Source: Segatella oris
Lineage (GTDB): Bacteria > Bacteroidota > Bacteroidia > Bacteroidales > Bacteroidaceae
Assembly (NCBI RefSeq): GCF_900637655.1
Contig: NZ_LR134384.1
Span: 558,001 to 622,000 of the forward strand
Direction: 5' to 3'
DNA: 64,000 nucleotides
A program made the position numbers and the translations under genes. This document shows positions 35,534-44,538 of this stretch, one piece after another; the first letter of the stretch is position 1; each line of letters opens with the position of its first letter. Below the pieces are notes generated by a model. It had not been told where the DNA came from. It ran no database searches and saw only the letters and a program-made list of their open reading frames with translations.

Positions 35534-36238
35534 TTATAACGCAACACAGTGTGATGTAGCACAGCACAGACTTGGTGCACAACCGAAAGCGAATGCAAGT
35601 ACTACCACAAGGAAAGCGAGCATCAACAGTGTAACGTAAACATTACCGATGATCTTCCAGCGGTTAAACCACACCTTGCCATTGACACCAACGGTCTGCA
35701 TGGCGCTCCAGAAACCGTGAGAGAGATGGAACCACAGTGCAACAATCCAGATGATGTAAAGCACTACATAGAGTTTGTTCTTGAATGTCGCTACAATCAA
35801 GCCAAAACCGTCAGTGGGTTCAAGAACCGTTTTCATACCAACAAGCTCTGCAAACATCATGTTATACCAGAAGTTGAAAAGGTGGAGGCCAATCCCCAGC
35901 AATACAATGATACCGAGAACAAGCATGTTCTGACTGGCCCACTCTACCTTGTCAGGCTTTGCCGTAACCTCATAACGATTGGCACCACGGGCACGACGGT
36001 TCTGTGCTGTAAGGATAAAAGCGTAGACAATGTGACAAACTGCCAAGGCACCAAGACCTGCCGTCGCCGCAACTGCATACCAGTTGGCACCCAACAGCTC
36101 ACAAATCATGTTGTAGGCATCTTTAGAAAAGAGTGCAGCAACATTCATACAACAGTGGAATGTCATGAATAGAATCAGTGCTATGCCTGTTACAGACATC
36201 ACTACCTTTCTACCAATAGATGAATTGATTAACCACAT
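35534..36238 (-). CDS. frdC: Fumarate reductase/succinate dehydrogenase cytochrome b subunit
   Basis: A 234-residue membrane anchor with five transmembrane segments (about 13-35, 55-80, 103-125, 150-175, 195-220), the single-anchor dihaem type. His residues at H28, H69, H118 and H172-H175 regions are candidates for haem and quinone ligands. It anchors FrdAB and exchanges electrons with menaquinol. First gene of the operon. The C-terminal tail (C-A-P-S-L-C-C-A-T-S-H-C) is unusually Cys-rich, which may be a local extension. Confidence 0.94.
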   Translation of the reverse strand: MWLINSSIGRKVVMSVTGIALILFMTFHCCMNVAALFSKDAYNMICELLGANWYAVAATAGLGALAVCHIVYAFILTAQNRRARGANRYEVTAKPDKVEWASQNMLVLGIIVLLGIGLHLFNFWYNMMFAELVGMKTVLEPTDGFGLIVATFKNKLYVVLYIIWIVALWFHLSHGFWSAMQTVGVNGKVWFNRWKIIGNVYVTLLMLAFLVVVLAFAFGCAPSLCCATSHCVAL

Positions 36239-36397
36239 AAATGATTGATTTTTAATTATTTAACTGTTTGAATAATATACAATGAATATTCTTCCCGAAC
36301 AAATCAGACAATAAAAGAGTATCAACGACTACCTCATATTAGGTAGTAAATACCAGGATATGAGGGGAAATACCCTTTGGAATTCAGTGCAAAAATA
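36239..36397 (-). promoter_or_regulatory. Fumarate reductase operon promoter and 5' leader with alternative stems
   Basis: The -7 box TATTTTTG (minus strand, 36390-36397) implies a leader of about 145 nt. In it CTACCT/AGGTAG (36329-36334, 36341-36346) and CCTCATAT/ATATGAGG (36332-36339, 36358-36365) share bases and so exclude each other. Confidence 0.5.
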
Positions 36398-36575
36398 CTA
36401 TATTTTAATGATTTATCAAAGTATTTTAGATAAAATAATCTATATTTAAATTAGGATTTAGTCTCTGGAATATGCTATACGGAATATTCACTTTTATGAG
36501 ATATTGATAGAAGTGCATTTTCGTCTGTGCACATAAATCCATAAAACAAGGTTTCAAGGTTATGAAAACAAGAAA

Positions 36576-36619
36576 GGAAGTATCAGCAAGAATTCTACAT
36601 TGCTTAGCTTGATACTTCC
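36576..36619 (-). terminator. Terminator of the GH84 gene
   Basis: Ten-bp perfect stem GGAAGTATCA / TGATACTTCC; on the minus strand it is followed by a T-rich run (TTTCTTGTTTT). It lies 36 bp past the GH84 stop. The rest of the 416-bp gap before frdC has no gene. Confidence 0.85.
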
Positions 36620-36654
36620 TCACTATAGAAAAACTAATAAAAATAATCGTTCAA

Positions 36655-39249
36655 TTAATGTTGGGATTTAGGTATGATTTCAAACACATTTGCTTTTCCA
36701 ATAACCTCTATACGGGTCACATTTTTTGCAACATCCACAGTAAAGAATGGAGAAGTAGATGTATATTCGGCCTTCAAGCGATTACGCTTGTCATACTGAC
36801 AAAGGCGAACCGAACCGTCTGTTGGCAAAGAAAGCAAGAATGTAAAAGCTGTTGTACCGTGTGGTACCCTAAATGAGAAATCGCCTATACTCTTGAAAAT
36901 GGTACTTGGTTGATGATCGAAAGCATTCAGAATGTCATTCGACACACCGTTGTTCTCAATAAAGGGAGTTGCAGCCACATTTTCAGGAACCACTGTAAAC
37001 GAACGAACAGCTGCCCAGTTTGTACGTTTTGAATCGAGTCGGACAAGGCGAATATAACGTGCCTCTATTGGTCTTTCAGCCTTCCAAAGAATATCATACT
37101 GATTATGTAAACCCGTTAAAAGCGGCTTCCAGACTTTGCCATCAACAGAATACTCTATTGCGGCATGGTCAAAGAAGTCGGTATCATCTTTAGAATTTCT
37201 GCCTTGTAAGATATGAACCTCACGAATAGGCATCGGTTCGGGAAGTGAAACTCCAATCCAATCACCTGCTTTCTGACTCTCACCAGAAGTATAGAAGGTG
37301 GCACTGTCACCATCCAACATGAGTTCACTCTGTGTTGTTCCTATATTCCTATAGGTTCCTGTGCCATGCAAAGAGAAAGCTTTCTTACCCGATTGCCGCT
37401 CATAAAAAGCTTCTCCTAAATCTTTCATGGCACATTCGTAGAATGGTTGCAGCTTCATTGTACCGGATTTATGTGCCTCGTAAGCTTGCTTATCCTTATT
37501 GCTCATCAGGTTTTTTACATATGCTTTCCAAAAGGATGATGCATCTTCGGAGCGATAGAGATCCATGAGTTCAAGGGCTTTCTTGCCACGCATACCAAGT
37601 TTCCCGAACTCTTTCAGCCACGGTTGGAGTTCTTGAAGAAGCAGAGTGTCATTACAACCCGCTTCAATCTTTGCGGGCGCCTGTGCCACACGTTCGAACT
37701 CTTCATAAAGTTTATCACGCTTTTCCTTTGTATAATCAGCTAACCGGAAAGTCTCTGTCCCCCATGATTCATCGCGACGATAGCCCGTTTCTGTGTCTGC
37801 AGAATGGATAGCAAATGTGCGATAAGCCTCTTTTGCATGGGGCATCATCACCTCTAAACCACGTTCCCAACTGTCAATTGGATTATAGGCAGCAGGATTC
37901 CACGTATAGTCTGCCACACTATAGAGTGAAAGTTTCGAAGCCTCTCCATGCTCCATAGGGTTACTGACAAGTCCACACATATCTTTATTTGTGAGTGAAG
38001 TGTCTAAACCATAGACCGGACCTTGCAATATAAGATTACGAACATAGTCGGTTACAGCATAGTTCCACCAGAAGAAAGCAGGACGTTTGATACGGCTATC
38101 CACCCAGTCGAGAGTTTCTTTTGTGACATCACTGCAAACCACATCGCCTGTCCAAAACACACGGACAGAGGGATCGAGGGTGCGTCCATAAATGCTCAAT
38201 GGGCCGTCTTCATCTGCTTTTGCCCATAACTTAGAATAATCCGTCGGACAGATAATAAGCGGTGAGACATCGCCTTTGGCTTTTACAAATTCCTTGGTCA
38301 AGCGATTCAACAGCTCAACTTGCTTATTCGGATTAGTTCCTTCCCCTGAAATATCATCGAAGAATATAGCAAATGAGCGTACACCGTCTGCATACATGAG
38401 ATTAAATTTACGTACAAGATTCTGGTAATCTTCCTCATTCCACTTAATATCTTTTCCTGGATGAATCGCCCAAACGAAGTCTACCCGGTTCCTCCGACAC
38501 GCCTCAACTAATTCCTTAATGTTTCTTTGCTCCCTCTCCGGATACGGCAGACGCCAGTTTGGTGAACTGTGATAAGGATCGTCTTTCGGACCATAAATAT
38601 AGGTGTTCAGCTTATATCGTCCATAAAATTCAATCAGAGACAGACGTACGGCATGTGACCACGGCATACCATAAAAGCCTTCAACAACACCACGATAAGG
38701 GAAGACAGGTGCATCATTAATTTCCAAACAAGGTAGTTTCCTACCACCTTCTGCTATAGGACTCTCTATGATCTGACGCAAAGTCTGAATAGCATAGAAC
38801 ACTCCCGCATCATTAGCAGCCTGAATACGAATTCCCTTTGGACTTACCGTCAATGAATAGGCCCCATCAACATTAGCCTGTTTCTTACTGACAACATCCA
38901 CAACAAGAGGTTTTTCCACTAATTGTATCTGCAAAGGGAAGCCCTTTGAAGAGAGGGAAAGGAACGTCAGCTCGTTCCTATAGTCGAAGGTTAGCTTACG
39001 TTTCGATATTGGTTGAATTAAATGAACACCGACACTGATGTCTACAGTATTTCCACTTGTCAGTCTCAAATGGCGAGGTGTCGGATTAATAACAAGTCCA
39101 TGGTGATCGATTTTCTTACCAGGGACAGGGGTTATTGATTGTATTTCCGAACGTTGACTGCCTAAATCGAACTCATTTTCCTGTGCTTGTACTACTGTAA
39201 AGGTGCATAGACTCAATACAAATGCAACTAAGATCTTCTTTTGTTTCAT
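36655..39249 (-). CDS. GH84 beta-N-acetylglucosaminidase
   Basis: An 864-residue secreted enzyme (signal peptide to about residue 22). An N-terminal GH20b-like domain (about 50-165) precedes the GH84 TIM barrel (about 180-470) with the paired catalytic Asp298-Asp299 in F-F-D-D-I and the entry motif R-G-V-V-E-G-F-Y-G. A helical region and an F5/8 type C carbohydrate-binding-like domain (about 620-770) follow. It uses substrate-assisted catalysis to release terminal N-acetylglucosamine, for example from host mucin, O-GlcNAc or hyaluronan fragments. Transcribed alone; a plausible companion to the glycosaminoglycan locus at 1-11 kb, but that is inference. Confidence 0.94.
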   Translation of the reverse strand: MKQKKILVAFVLSLCTFTVVQAQENEFDLGSQRSEIQSITPVPGKKIDHHGLVINPTPRHLRLTSGNTVDISVGVHLIQPISKRKLTFDYRNELTFLSLSSKGFPLQIQLVEKPLVVDVVSKKQANVDGAYSLTVSPKGIRIQAANDAGVFYAIQTLRQIIESPIAEGGRKLPCLEINDAPVFPYRGVVEGFYGMPWSHAVRLSLIEFYGRYKLNTYIYGPKDDPYHSSPNWRLPYPEREQRNIKELVEACRRNRVDFVWAIHPGKDIKWNEEDYQNLVRKFNLMYADGVRSFAIFFDDISGEGTNPNKQVELLNRLTKEFVKAKGDVSPLIICPTDYSKLWAKADEDGPLSIYGRTLDPSVRVFWTGDVVCSDVTKETLDWVDSRIKRPAFFWWNYAVTDYVRNLILQGPVYGLDTSLTNKDMCGLVSNPMEHGEASKLSLYSVADYTWNPAAYNPIDSWERGLEVMMPHAKEAYRTFAIHSADTETGYRRDESWGTETFRLADYTKEKRDKLYEEFERVAQAPAKIEAGCNDTLLLQELQPWLKEFGKLGMRGKKALELMDLYRSEDASSFWKAYVKNLMSNKDKQAYEAHKSGTMKLQPFYECAMKDLGEAFYERQSGKKAFSLHGTGTYRNIGTTQSELMLDGDSATFYTSGESQKAGDWIGVSLPEPMPIREVHILQGRNSKDDTDFFDHAAIEYSVDGKVWKPLLTGLHNQYDILWKAERPIEARYIRLVRLDSKRTNWAAVRSFTVVPENVAATPFIENNGVSNDILNAFDHQPSTIFKSIGDFSFRVPHGTTAFTFLLSLPTDGSVRLCQYDKRNRLKAEYTSTSPFFTVDVAKNVTRIEVIGKANVFEIIPKSQH

Positions 39250-39347
39250 GTAGGTTTTTAATTATTTAGCTTACAACTGATCACACATTTTCATATATGT
39301 TTCAGCCGTTTATAAAAGATTTCACAATCGTTTCTCTTTGCAACGGT

Positions 39348-39355
39348 CAAAGATA
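39348..39355 (-). promoter_or_regulatory. Promoter -7 box for GH84
   Basis: TATCTTTG on the minus strand, 98 nt before the GH84 start. Confidence 0.5.
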
Positions 39356-39530
39356 ACGCCAACAAAGATAAGAAATAAAAATAAATTCTAACCATCCACA
39401 GATATAAAAAAACAGATGAATATGATTTATCTATTACAAGAAAATATATGACATTTATATAAAAACTGTAAGACTTTGACCATTGCATTACCCTGTTCGG
39501 GACAGGAAATTGGAACTACTCAAGAGCTAA

Positions 39531-39570
39531 GATTTATCCCCAATTAGTGCAACCTAAATCTGTCTGCATG
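39531..39570. repeat. Leader module shared with 17505-17544
   Basis: Contains TTATCCCCAATTAGTGCA and AAATCTGTCTGCATG; nearly identical to the module at 17505-17544, and homology continues into the array. Confidence 0.8.
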
Positions 39571-39702
39571 GTAATTTGCCGTAGATTACGCTGCAACTTG
39601 ACTCACTTTACAGCGTAACTTGACGCTAATTACACTGTAACTTGAGGCACTTTACATCATAAAGTGACTCAAATTGCGAGGCGATTCGATTTCAATCGCA
39701 AC
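39571..39702. repeat. 22-bp palindrome array 5 (six units)
   Basis: Units start at 39571, 39593, 39615, 39637, 39659 and 39681. The last, GCGATTCGATTTCAATCGC, has arms GCGATT/AATCGC, a paired change from GTAATT/AATTAC. It lies between the divergent GH84 and mnmG genes; the rest of the 732-bp gap (39250-39981) shows no gene. Confidence 0.92.
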
Positions 39703-39963
39703 GCCACGTGATGAAACCCTATTTATTATTATATTGAATCGGGGTATTACATTAATCTGTTTCCTTTCTAAAACAGCACGAGAATATATCACAAGACTCA
39801 CAGTTCTCATGTAAGATCAATATCATGTCATCCTCTCAATCATAAACTATGGTACAGTATATTGAACGCATCCTGCTGATGCTTTTTAATGAATAAAAGC
39901 ATCATAATTCGATTTTATTTCTTAATTTTGTAACGTATCTAAAATAGAAAAGTTATATCTCTA

Positions 39964-39971
39964 TACTTTTG
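39964..39971 (+). promoter_or_regulatory. Promoter -7 box for mnmG (near-leaderless)
   Basis: TACTTTTG ends 10 nt before the mnmG ATG. Confidence 0.5.
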
Positions 39972-39981
39972 TAGAAAGACA

Positions 39982-41853
39982 ATGGAACTCAAGTATGACG
40001 TACTTGTTATCGGTGGTGGCCATGCTGGTTGCGAAGCTGCAGCGGCTTCAGCAAACATGGGAGCTAAAACCTGCTTGATAACAATGGATATGAACAAGAT
40101 AGCCCAGATGAGTTGCAATCCTGCCGTAGGTGGAATTGCGAAAGGACAAATCGTAAGAGAAATCGATGCTTTGGGTGGAAACATGGGTATTGTAACCGAT
40201 AAAACTGCCATTCAGTTCCGCATGTTGAATATTGGGAAAGGCCCAGCTGTTTGGAGTCCACGGGCACAATGCGACCGAGGTAAATTCATTTGGGAATGGC
40301 GTACAACGCTCGATCACACCGAAAATCTTGATATTTGGCAGGATCAAGCTGACGAACTCATCGTTAAAAATAACGAGGCTGTAGGTGTAAAGACTATTTG
40401 GGGAGTGACGTTTTATGCCAAAAGCATTGTCGTCACAGCAGGCACATTCCTCAACGGATTAATGCATGTCGGACGCAAAATGATAGAAGGTGGTCGCTGT
40501 GCAGAACCGGCAGTGCACCATTTCACAGAGAGTATCACACGCTGGGGAATTACTTCTGCACGTATGAAAACAGGGACTCCCATAAGAATAGACAAACGAA
40601 CTGTTCACTTTGATGAAATGGAAGAACAGAAAGGAGACACTGACTTCCATCAGTTTAGTTATATGGGTGAGCACCGCATACTCCGACAATTATCCTGTTG
40701 GACGACTTACACAAACAAAGAAGTGCACGAAACTTTACGAGAAGGTTTGACCGATTCACCTCTGTTTAATGGACAGATACAAAGCACCGGGCCTCGCTAT
40801 TGCCCCTCTATAGAGACCAAACTTGTTACATTCCCCGACAAAGAGCAACATCCGTTATTCCTTGAACCAGAAGGCGAAGACACCAATGAAATGTATCTGA
40901 ATGGGTTTTCTTCAAGTATGCCCATGGATATCCAATTAGCTGCCATCCATAAAATCCCAGCGTTTCGCGATGTAAAAATATATCGCCCTGGCTACGCTAT
41001 AGAATACGATTACTTTGACCCAACCCAATTAAAACACTCGTTGGAATCGAAGATTTTGCCTGGTTTGTTCTTTGCAGGACAGGTAAATGGCACTACAGGA
41101 TATGAAGAAGCAGGCGGACAAGGTATTGTTGCTGGCATTAATGCAGCCCTCCATTGCACAGGAAGTGAACCTTTTATAATGCAACGAGATCAGAGTTATA
41201 TCGGTGTTCTTATCGATGATTTAACAACGAAAGGCGTTGATGAACCTTACCGTATGTTTACATCTCGTGCAGAATATCGTATTCTTTTGCGTCAAGATGA
41301 CGCTGACGCACGCCTCACAGAAATAGCACACAACCTTGGAATTGCCAAACGCAATCGTTACGATTGGTGGCATCAAAAGAAAGAAGCAGTCCACCGTTTA
41401 ATTCATTTCTGCAAGGAATATCCGATTAAAGCGAGCGAAATAAACTCTCAATTAGAATCATTAGGCACCACCCCTCTTCGTGCAGGGTGTAAACTTTCTG
41501 ATTTAATTGCACGACCACACCTAACACTTCAGAACCTTTCGGAAATCATTCCAGAGCTTAAAGAAGCATTACAAATGCCGGAAAATCGAAAAGAAGAAAT
41601 AGCTGAAGCAGCCGAAATCCAGATGAAATACCAAGGATACATCGAACGAGAACGGATTATCGCCGATAAAATGCATAGATTAGAAAACATTAAAATCAAG
41701 GGAAGATTTAAATATATCGAACTTCAAGAGATTTCAACAGAAGGCCGACAAAAACTCGAAAAAATAGATCCAGAGACTTTAGCACAAGCAAGTAGAATTC
41801 CAGGAGTATCCCCAAGTGATATCAATGTACTTTTAATTCTATTAGGACGATAG
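39982..41853 (+). CDS. mnmG: tRNA uridine-5-carboxymethylaminomethyl modification enzyme MnmG
   Basis: A 623-residue FAD protein (GidA). The FAD motif is V-I-G-G-G-H-A-G-C-E-A at residues 10-20; the family signatures G-P-R-Y-C-P-S-I-E and G-Q-V-N-G-T-T-G-Y-E-E-A-G-G-Q-G are present, and the C-terminal helical domain binds MnmE. It modifies the wobble uridine of several tRNAs with MnmE. In many bacteria gidA lies near the replication origin, which agrees with the parS-like sites just downstream. Confidence 0.97.
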   Translation: MELKYDVLVIGGGHAGCEAAAASANMGAKTCLITMDMNKIAQMSCNPAVGGIAKGQIVREIDALGGNMGIVTDKTAIQFRMLNIGKGPAVWSPRAQCDRGKFIWEWRTTLDHTENLDIWQDQADELIVKNNEAVGVKTIWGVTFYAKSIVVTAGTFLNGLMHVGRKMIEGGRCAEPAVHHFTESITRWGITSARMKTGTPIRIDKRTVHFDEMEEQKGDTDFHQFSYMGEHRILRQLSCWTTYTNKEVHETLREGLTDSPLFNGQIQSTGPRYCPSIETKLVTFPDKEQHPLFLEPEGEDTNEMYLNGFSSSMPMDIQLAAIHKIPAFRDVKIYRPGYAIEYDYFDPTQLKHSLESKILPGLFFAGQVNGTTGYEEAGGQGIVAGINAALHCTGSEPFIMQRDQSYIGVLIDDLTTKGVDEPYRMFTSRAEYRILLRQDDADARLTEIAHNLGIAKRNRYDWWHQKKEAVHRLIHFCKEYPIKASEINSQLESLGTTPLRAGCKLSDLIARPHLTLQNLSEIIPELKEALQMPENRKEEIAEAAEIQMKYQGYIERERIIADKMHRLENIKIKGRFKYIELQEISTEGRQKLEKIDPETLAQASRIPGVSPSDINVLLILLGR

Positions 41854-41875
41854 GCTTCCTGCAACTCAAAACGAA

Positions 41876-41889
41876 GTTTCACGTGAAAC
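41876..41889. promoter_or_regulatory. parS-like ParB-binding palindrome 1
   Basis: GTTTCACGTGAAAC, the 14-bp core of the conserved parS sequence, 22 bp after the mnmG stop. The outer bases (A and G) do not pair, so it is one step from the full 16-mer. Confidence 0.8.
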
Positions 41890-42063
41890 GAGATAAATAA
41901 CAAAACGCTGATATCTAATAATTTAAGTATTCAAATGAAACATATAATATTAAATAAAACATAAGAAGACATCGAAAGACAAGAACTTTTTACGAGTAAA
42001 ACCAAACACAACATACCAGATATTAAGAAATTAAAAGAATTCAAATACAATACAAAATAAAAG

Positions 42064-42594
42064 ATGAATAAACAACTATTATTAGACAATCTGCGCAGCA
42101 TTCCAGATTGGCCCATTAAAGGTGTCAACTTTCGTGATGTTACTACCCTGTTCAAAAGCCCAGAAGCACTCCGCGAAATCGCGGAAGAGATGTATGACAT
42201 CTATAAAGAAAAGGGAATAACTAAAATTGTAGGCATAGAGAGTCGCGGCTTTGTCATGTCATCAGCCGTAGCTGTAAAGTTAGGTGCAGGCATCGTGTTA
42301 TGTCGCAAACCAGGCAAACTGCCTTGTGAAACTGTACAAGAAAGCTACGCCAAGGAATATGGCATAGACACCATTGAAATTCACAAAGATGCCATTAATG
42401 AGAATGATGTCATTCTTCTTCACGACGATTTACTCGCTACAGGCGGCACAATGAAAGCAGCATGTAATTTAGTTAAGAAGTTTCACCCAAAGAAAATATA
42501 TTGCAACTTCATTATTGAACTAAACACAGAGTTCCCTGAAAGCCGAGAACTTTTCGACAAAGACATTGAGATCTCATCCTTACTGAAATTCTAA
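42064..42594 (+). CDS. apt: Adenine phosphoribosyltransferase
   Basis: A 176-residue type I phosphoribosyltransferase that makes AMP from adenine and PRPP. The PRPP-binding loop reads V-I-L-L-H-D-D-L-L-A-T-G-G-T near residues 118-131 and the N-terminal part has G-V-N-F-R-D-V-T-T-L-F. Normal length. It lies between two parS-like sites. Confidence 0.97.
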   Translation: MNKQLLLDNLRSIPDWPIKGVNFRDVTTLFKSPEALREIAEEMYDIYKEKGITKIVGIESRGFVMSSAVAVKLGAGIVLCRKPGKLPCETVQESYAKEYGIDTIEIHKDAINENDVILLHDDLLATGGTMKAACNLVKKFHPKKIYCNFIIELNTEFPESRELFDKDIEISSLLKF

Positions 42595-42602
42595 TTATTA
42601 TG

Positions 42603-42642
42603 GAATGGCAGCCTTGTTTCACGTGAAACAAGGCTGCCATTC
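42603..42642. promoter_or_regulatory. parS site 2 nested in a 40-bp perfect palindrome (terminator-like)
   Basis: Positions 42615-42630 are the exact 16-bp parS sequence TGTTTCACGTGAAACA. It is the centre of a 40-bp palindrome without mismatch whose outer arms are GAATGGCAGCCT and AGGCTGCCATTC. As RNA this would be a strong hairpin followed by TTTACTTT, placed 9 bp after the apt stop, so it can serve both as ParB site and apt terminator. Confidence 0.88.
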
Positions 42643-42671
42643 TTTACTTTATATAAAGGGGATACGCATAT

Positions 42672-44519
42672 ATGACACGCGAAGAAAATGAGAAACGATT
42701 AGCTTATCTCAAGAACATCGTATTAAACATGCCTGAGAAACCTGGTAGCTATCAATTTTATGATGAGAACAAAAATATCATATATGTCGGTAAAGCCAAG
42801 CGTCTCAAACAGCGTGTCTCATCTTATTTCCATAAAGAAGTAGATCGGTTCAAGACTAAAGTGTTAGTCTCCAAGATTAGAGATATCAGCTATACCGTCG
42901 TCAATACTGAAGAAGATGCGCTCTTACTCGAGAACAGTCTCATCAAGAAGTATAATCCCCGCTACAACGTCTTGCTGAAAGACGGCAAGACTTATCCCAG
43001 CATCTGTATTACTAACGAGTATTTTCCACGTATCTTCAAGACCCGAAATATCAACAAACGTTTCGGCACTTTCTTTGGTCCCTACCCTCATGTCGGAAGT
43101 ATGTATGCCATTCTTGATATCATCAAGCGCCTTTACAAACCACGCACCTGTCGCCTTCCTCTCACCAAAGAGGGTGTTCAACAAGGGAAGTTCAAACCTT
43201 GCTTAGAATACCATATTCATAATTGTGATGCTCCATGCATTGGTAAACAGAGCTACGAAGAATATCAAGAGAACATGAATCAAGCACGCGAGATTCTAAA
43301 AGGGAACACTCGTGAAGTGAGTAAAAGACTTTATCAACTCATGATGAAGAATGCCGAACTCTTAAAATTCGAGGCAGCAGAAGACATCAAAAAGAAGATT
43401 TCACTCCTCAACGAATTTGTTGCTAAGAGTGAAGTTGTCAGTCATACGATTGATGATGTAGACGTTTTTACTATTGTTGATGATGAGACTAACCACAATG
43501 CCTACATCAATTATATTCATGTGCGCAAGGGAACCATCAATCAAAGTTTTACATATGAGTATAAAAGAAAACTTGATGAAAGTGACGAGGAACTACTAAT
43601 TACTGCCATTCCCGACATCAGAGAACGTTTCAAGAGCCATGCTAAAGAGATTATTGTGCCATTTGAAATGGAGTGGAAGATAAAAGGTGCAGAGTTCTTC
43701 GTACCTCAAAGAGGTGATAAAAAACATCTCCTCGAACTGTCAGAGATGAATGGGAAACAGTATAAATTCGACCGACTGAAGCAATCAGAGAAACTCAATC
43801 CGGAACAGAAGCATACGCGGTTGATGAAAGAGTTGCAAGCCAAGCTAAAGCTTCCCAAACTTCCCTATCAGATTGAATGCTTTGACAACAGCAACATTTC
43901 AGGTATGGATGCCGTGGCAGGCTGCATAGTATATAAAGGTATGAAGCCCTCACGGAAAGACTATCGCAAATACAACATCAAGACGGTTGTTGGTCCCGAT
44001 GATTATTCCTCCATGCAAGAAGTCGTCCGCCGACGCTATAGTCGCATGATAGAAGAGCAGACTTCCCTCCCCGACCTCATTATTACGGATGGTGGGAAAG
44101 GTCAAATGGAGGTCGTAAGAGAAGTAGTTGCCGATGAACTACACCTCGACATACCCATTGCCGGACTTGCCAAAGACGACCGACACCGCACAAACGAACT
44201 CCTCTACGGTTTTCCTCCACAGACCATTGGACTTGATGTGAAGAGCGAACTCTTCAAAGTACTCACACAAATACAAGATGAAGTGCACCGTTACGCTATC
44301 ACCTTCCACCGCAACAAGCGCTCAAAACACGCCCTACACAGTGAACTTGACGACATCAAAGGGCTTGGACCAAAGGGCAAAGAGGCGCTATTCAAGGAAC
44401 TAAAGACCGTTAAATCCATAAAAGAATCTGATAATCAACGACTTATACAAATTCTTGGAGCATCTAAAGGAATGATAGTTTATAAACATTTTCACCCAGA
44501 AATGCCCGAAACAGAATAA
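42672..44519 (+). CDS. uvrC: UvrABC excinuclease subunit C
   Basis: A 615-residue nuclease making both incisions in nucleotide excision repair. The N-terminal GIY-YIG domain (P-G-S-Y-Q-F-Y, I-I-Y-V-G-K-A-K) makes the 3' cut; a UvrB-binding UVR segment lies near 205-240; the RNase H-like domain holding E-C-F-D-N-S-N and the D-G-G-K-G-Q motif (near 475) makes the 5' cut; the last 60 residues form the helix-hairpin-helix tail (I-K-G-L-G-P-K-G). Complete. Confidence 0.97.
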   Translation: MTREENEKRLAYLKNIVLNMPEKPGSYQFYDENKNIIYVGKAKRLKQRVSSYFHKEVDRFKTKVLVSKIRDISYTVVNTEEDALLLENSLIKKYNPRYNVLLKDGKTYPSICITNEYFPRIFKTRNINKRFGTFFGPYPHVGSMYAILDIIKRLYKPRTCRLPLTKEGVQQGKFKPCLEYHIHNCDAPCIGKQSYEEYQENMNQAREILKGNTREVSKRLYQLMMKNAELLKFEAAEDIKKKISLLNEFVAKSEVVSHTIDDVDVFTIVDDETNHNAYINYIHVRKGTINQSFTYEYKRKLDESDEELLITAIPDIRERFKSHAKEIIVPFEMEWKIKGAEFFVPQRGDKKHLLELSEMNGKQYKFDRLKQSEKLNPEQKHTRLMKELQAKLKLPKLPYQIECFDNSNISGMDAVAGCIVYKGMKPSRKDYRKYNIKTVVGPDDYSSMQEVVRRRYSRMIEEQTSLPDLIITDGGKGQMEVVREVVADELHLDIPIAGLAKDDRHRTNELLYGFPPQTIGLDVKSELFKVLTQIQDEVHRYAITFHRNKRSKHALHSELDDIKGLGPKGKEALFKELKTVKSIKESDNQRLIQILGASKGMIVYKHFHPEMPETE

Positions 44520-44526
44520 TTTTTTG

Positions 44527-44534
44527 TATATTTG
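44527..44534 (+). promoter_or_regulatory. Promoter -7 box for dtd (leaderless candidate)
   Basis: TATATTTG ends 4 nt before the dtd ATG and lies only 7 bp after the uvrC stop. Confidence 0.55.
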
Positions 44535-44538
44535 CCGT

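Noticed and set aside
36426..36623. 65-codon minus-strand open frame
   Set aside because: Overlaps the GH84 terminator, AT-rich, no resemblance to any family.
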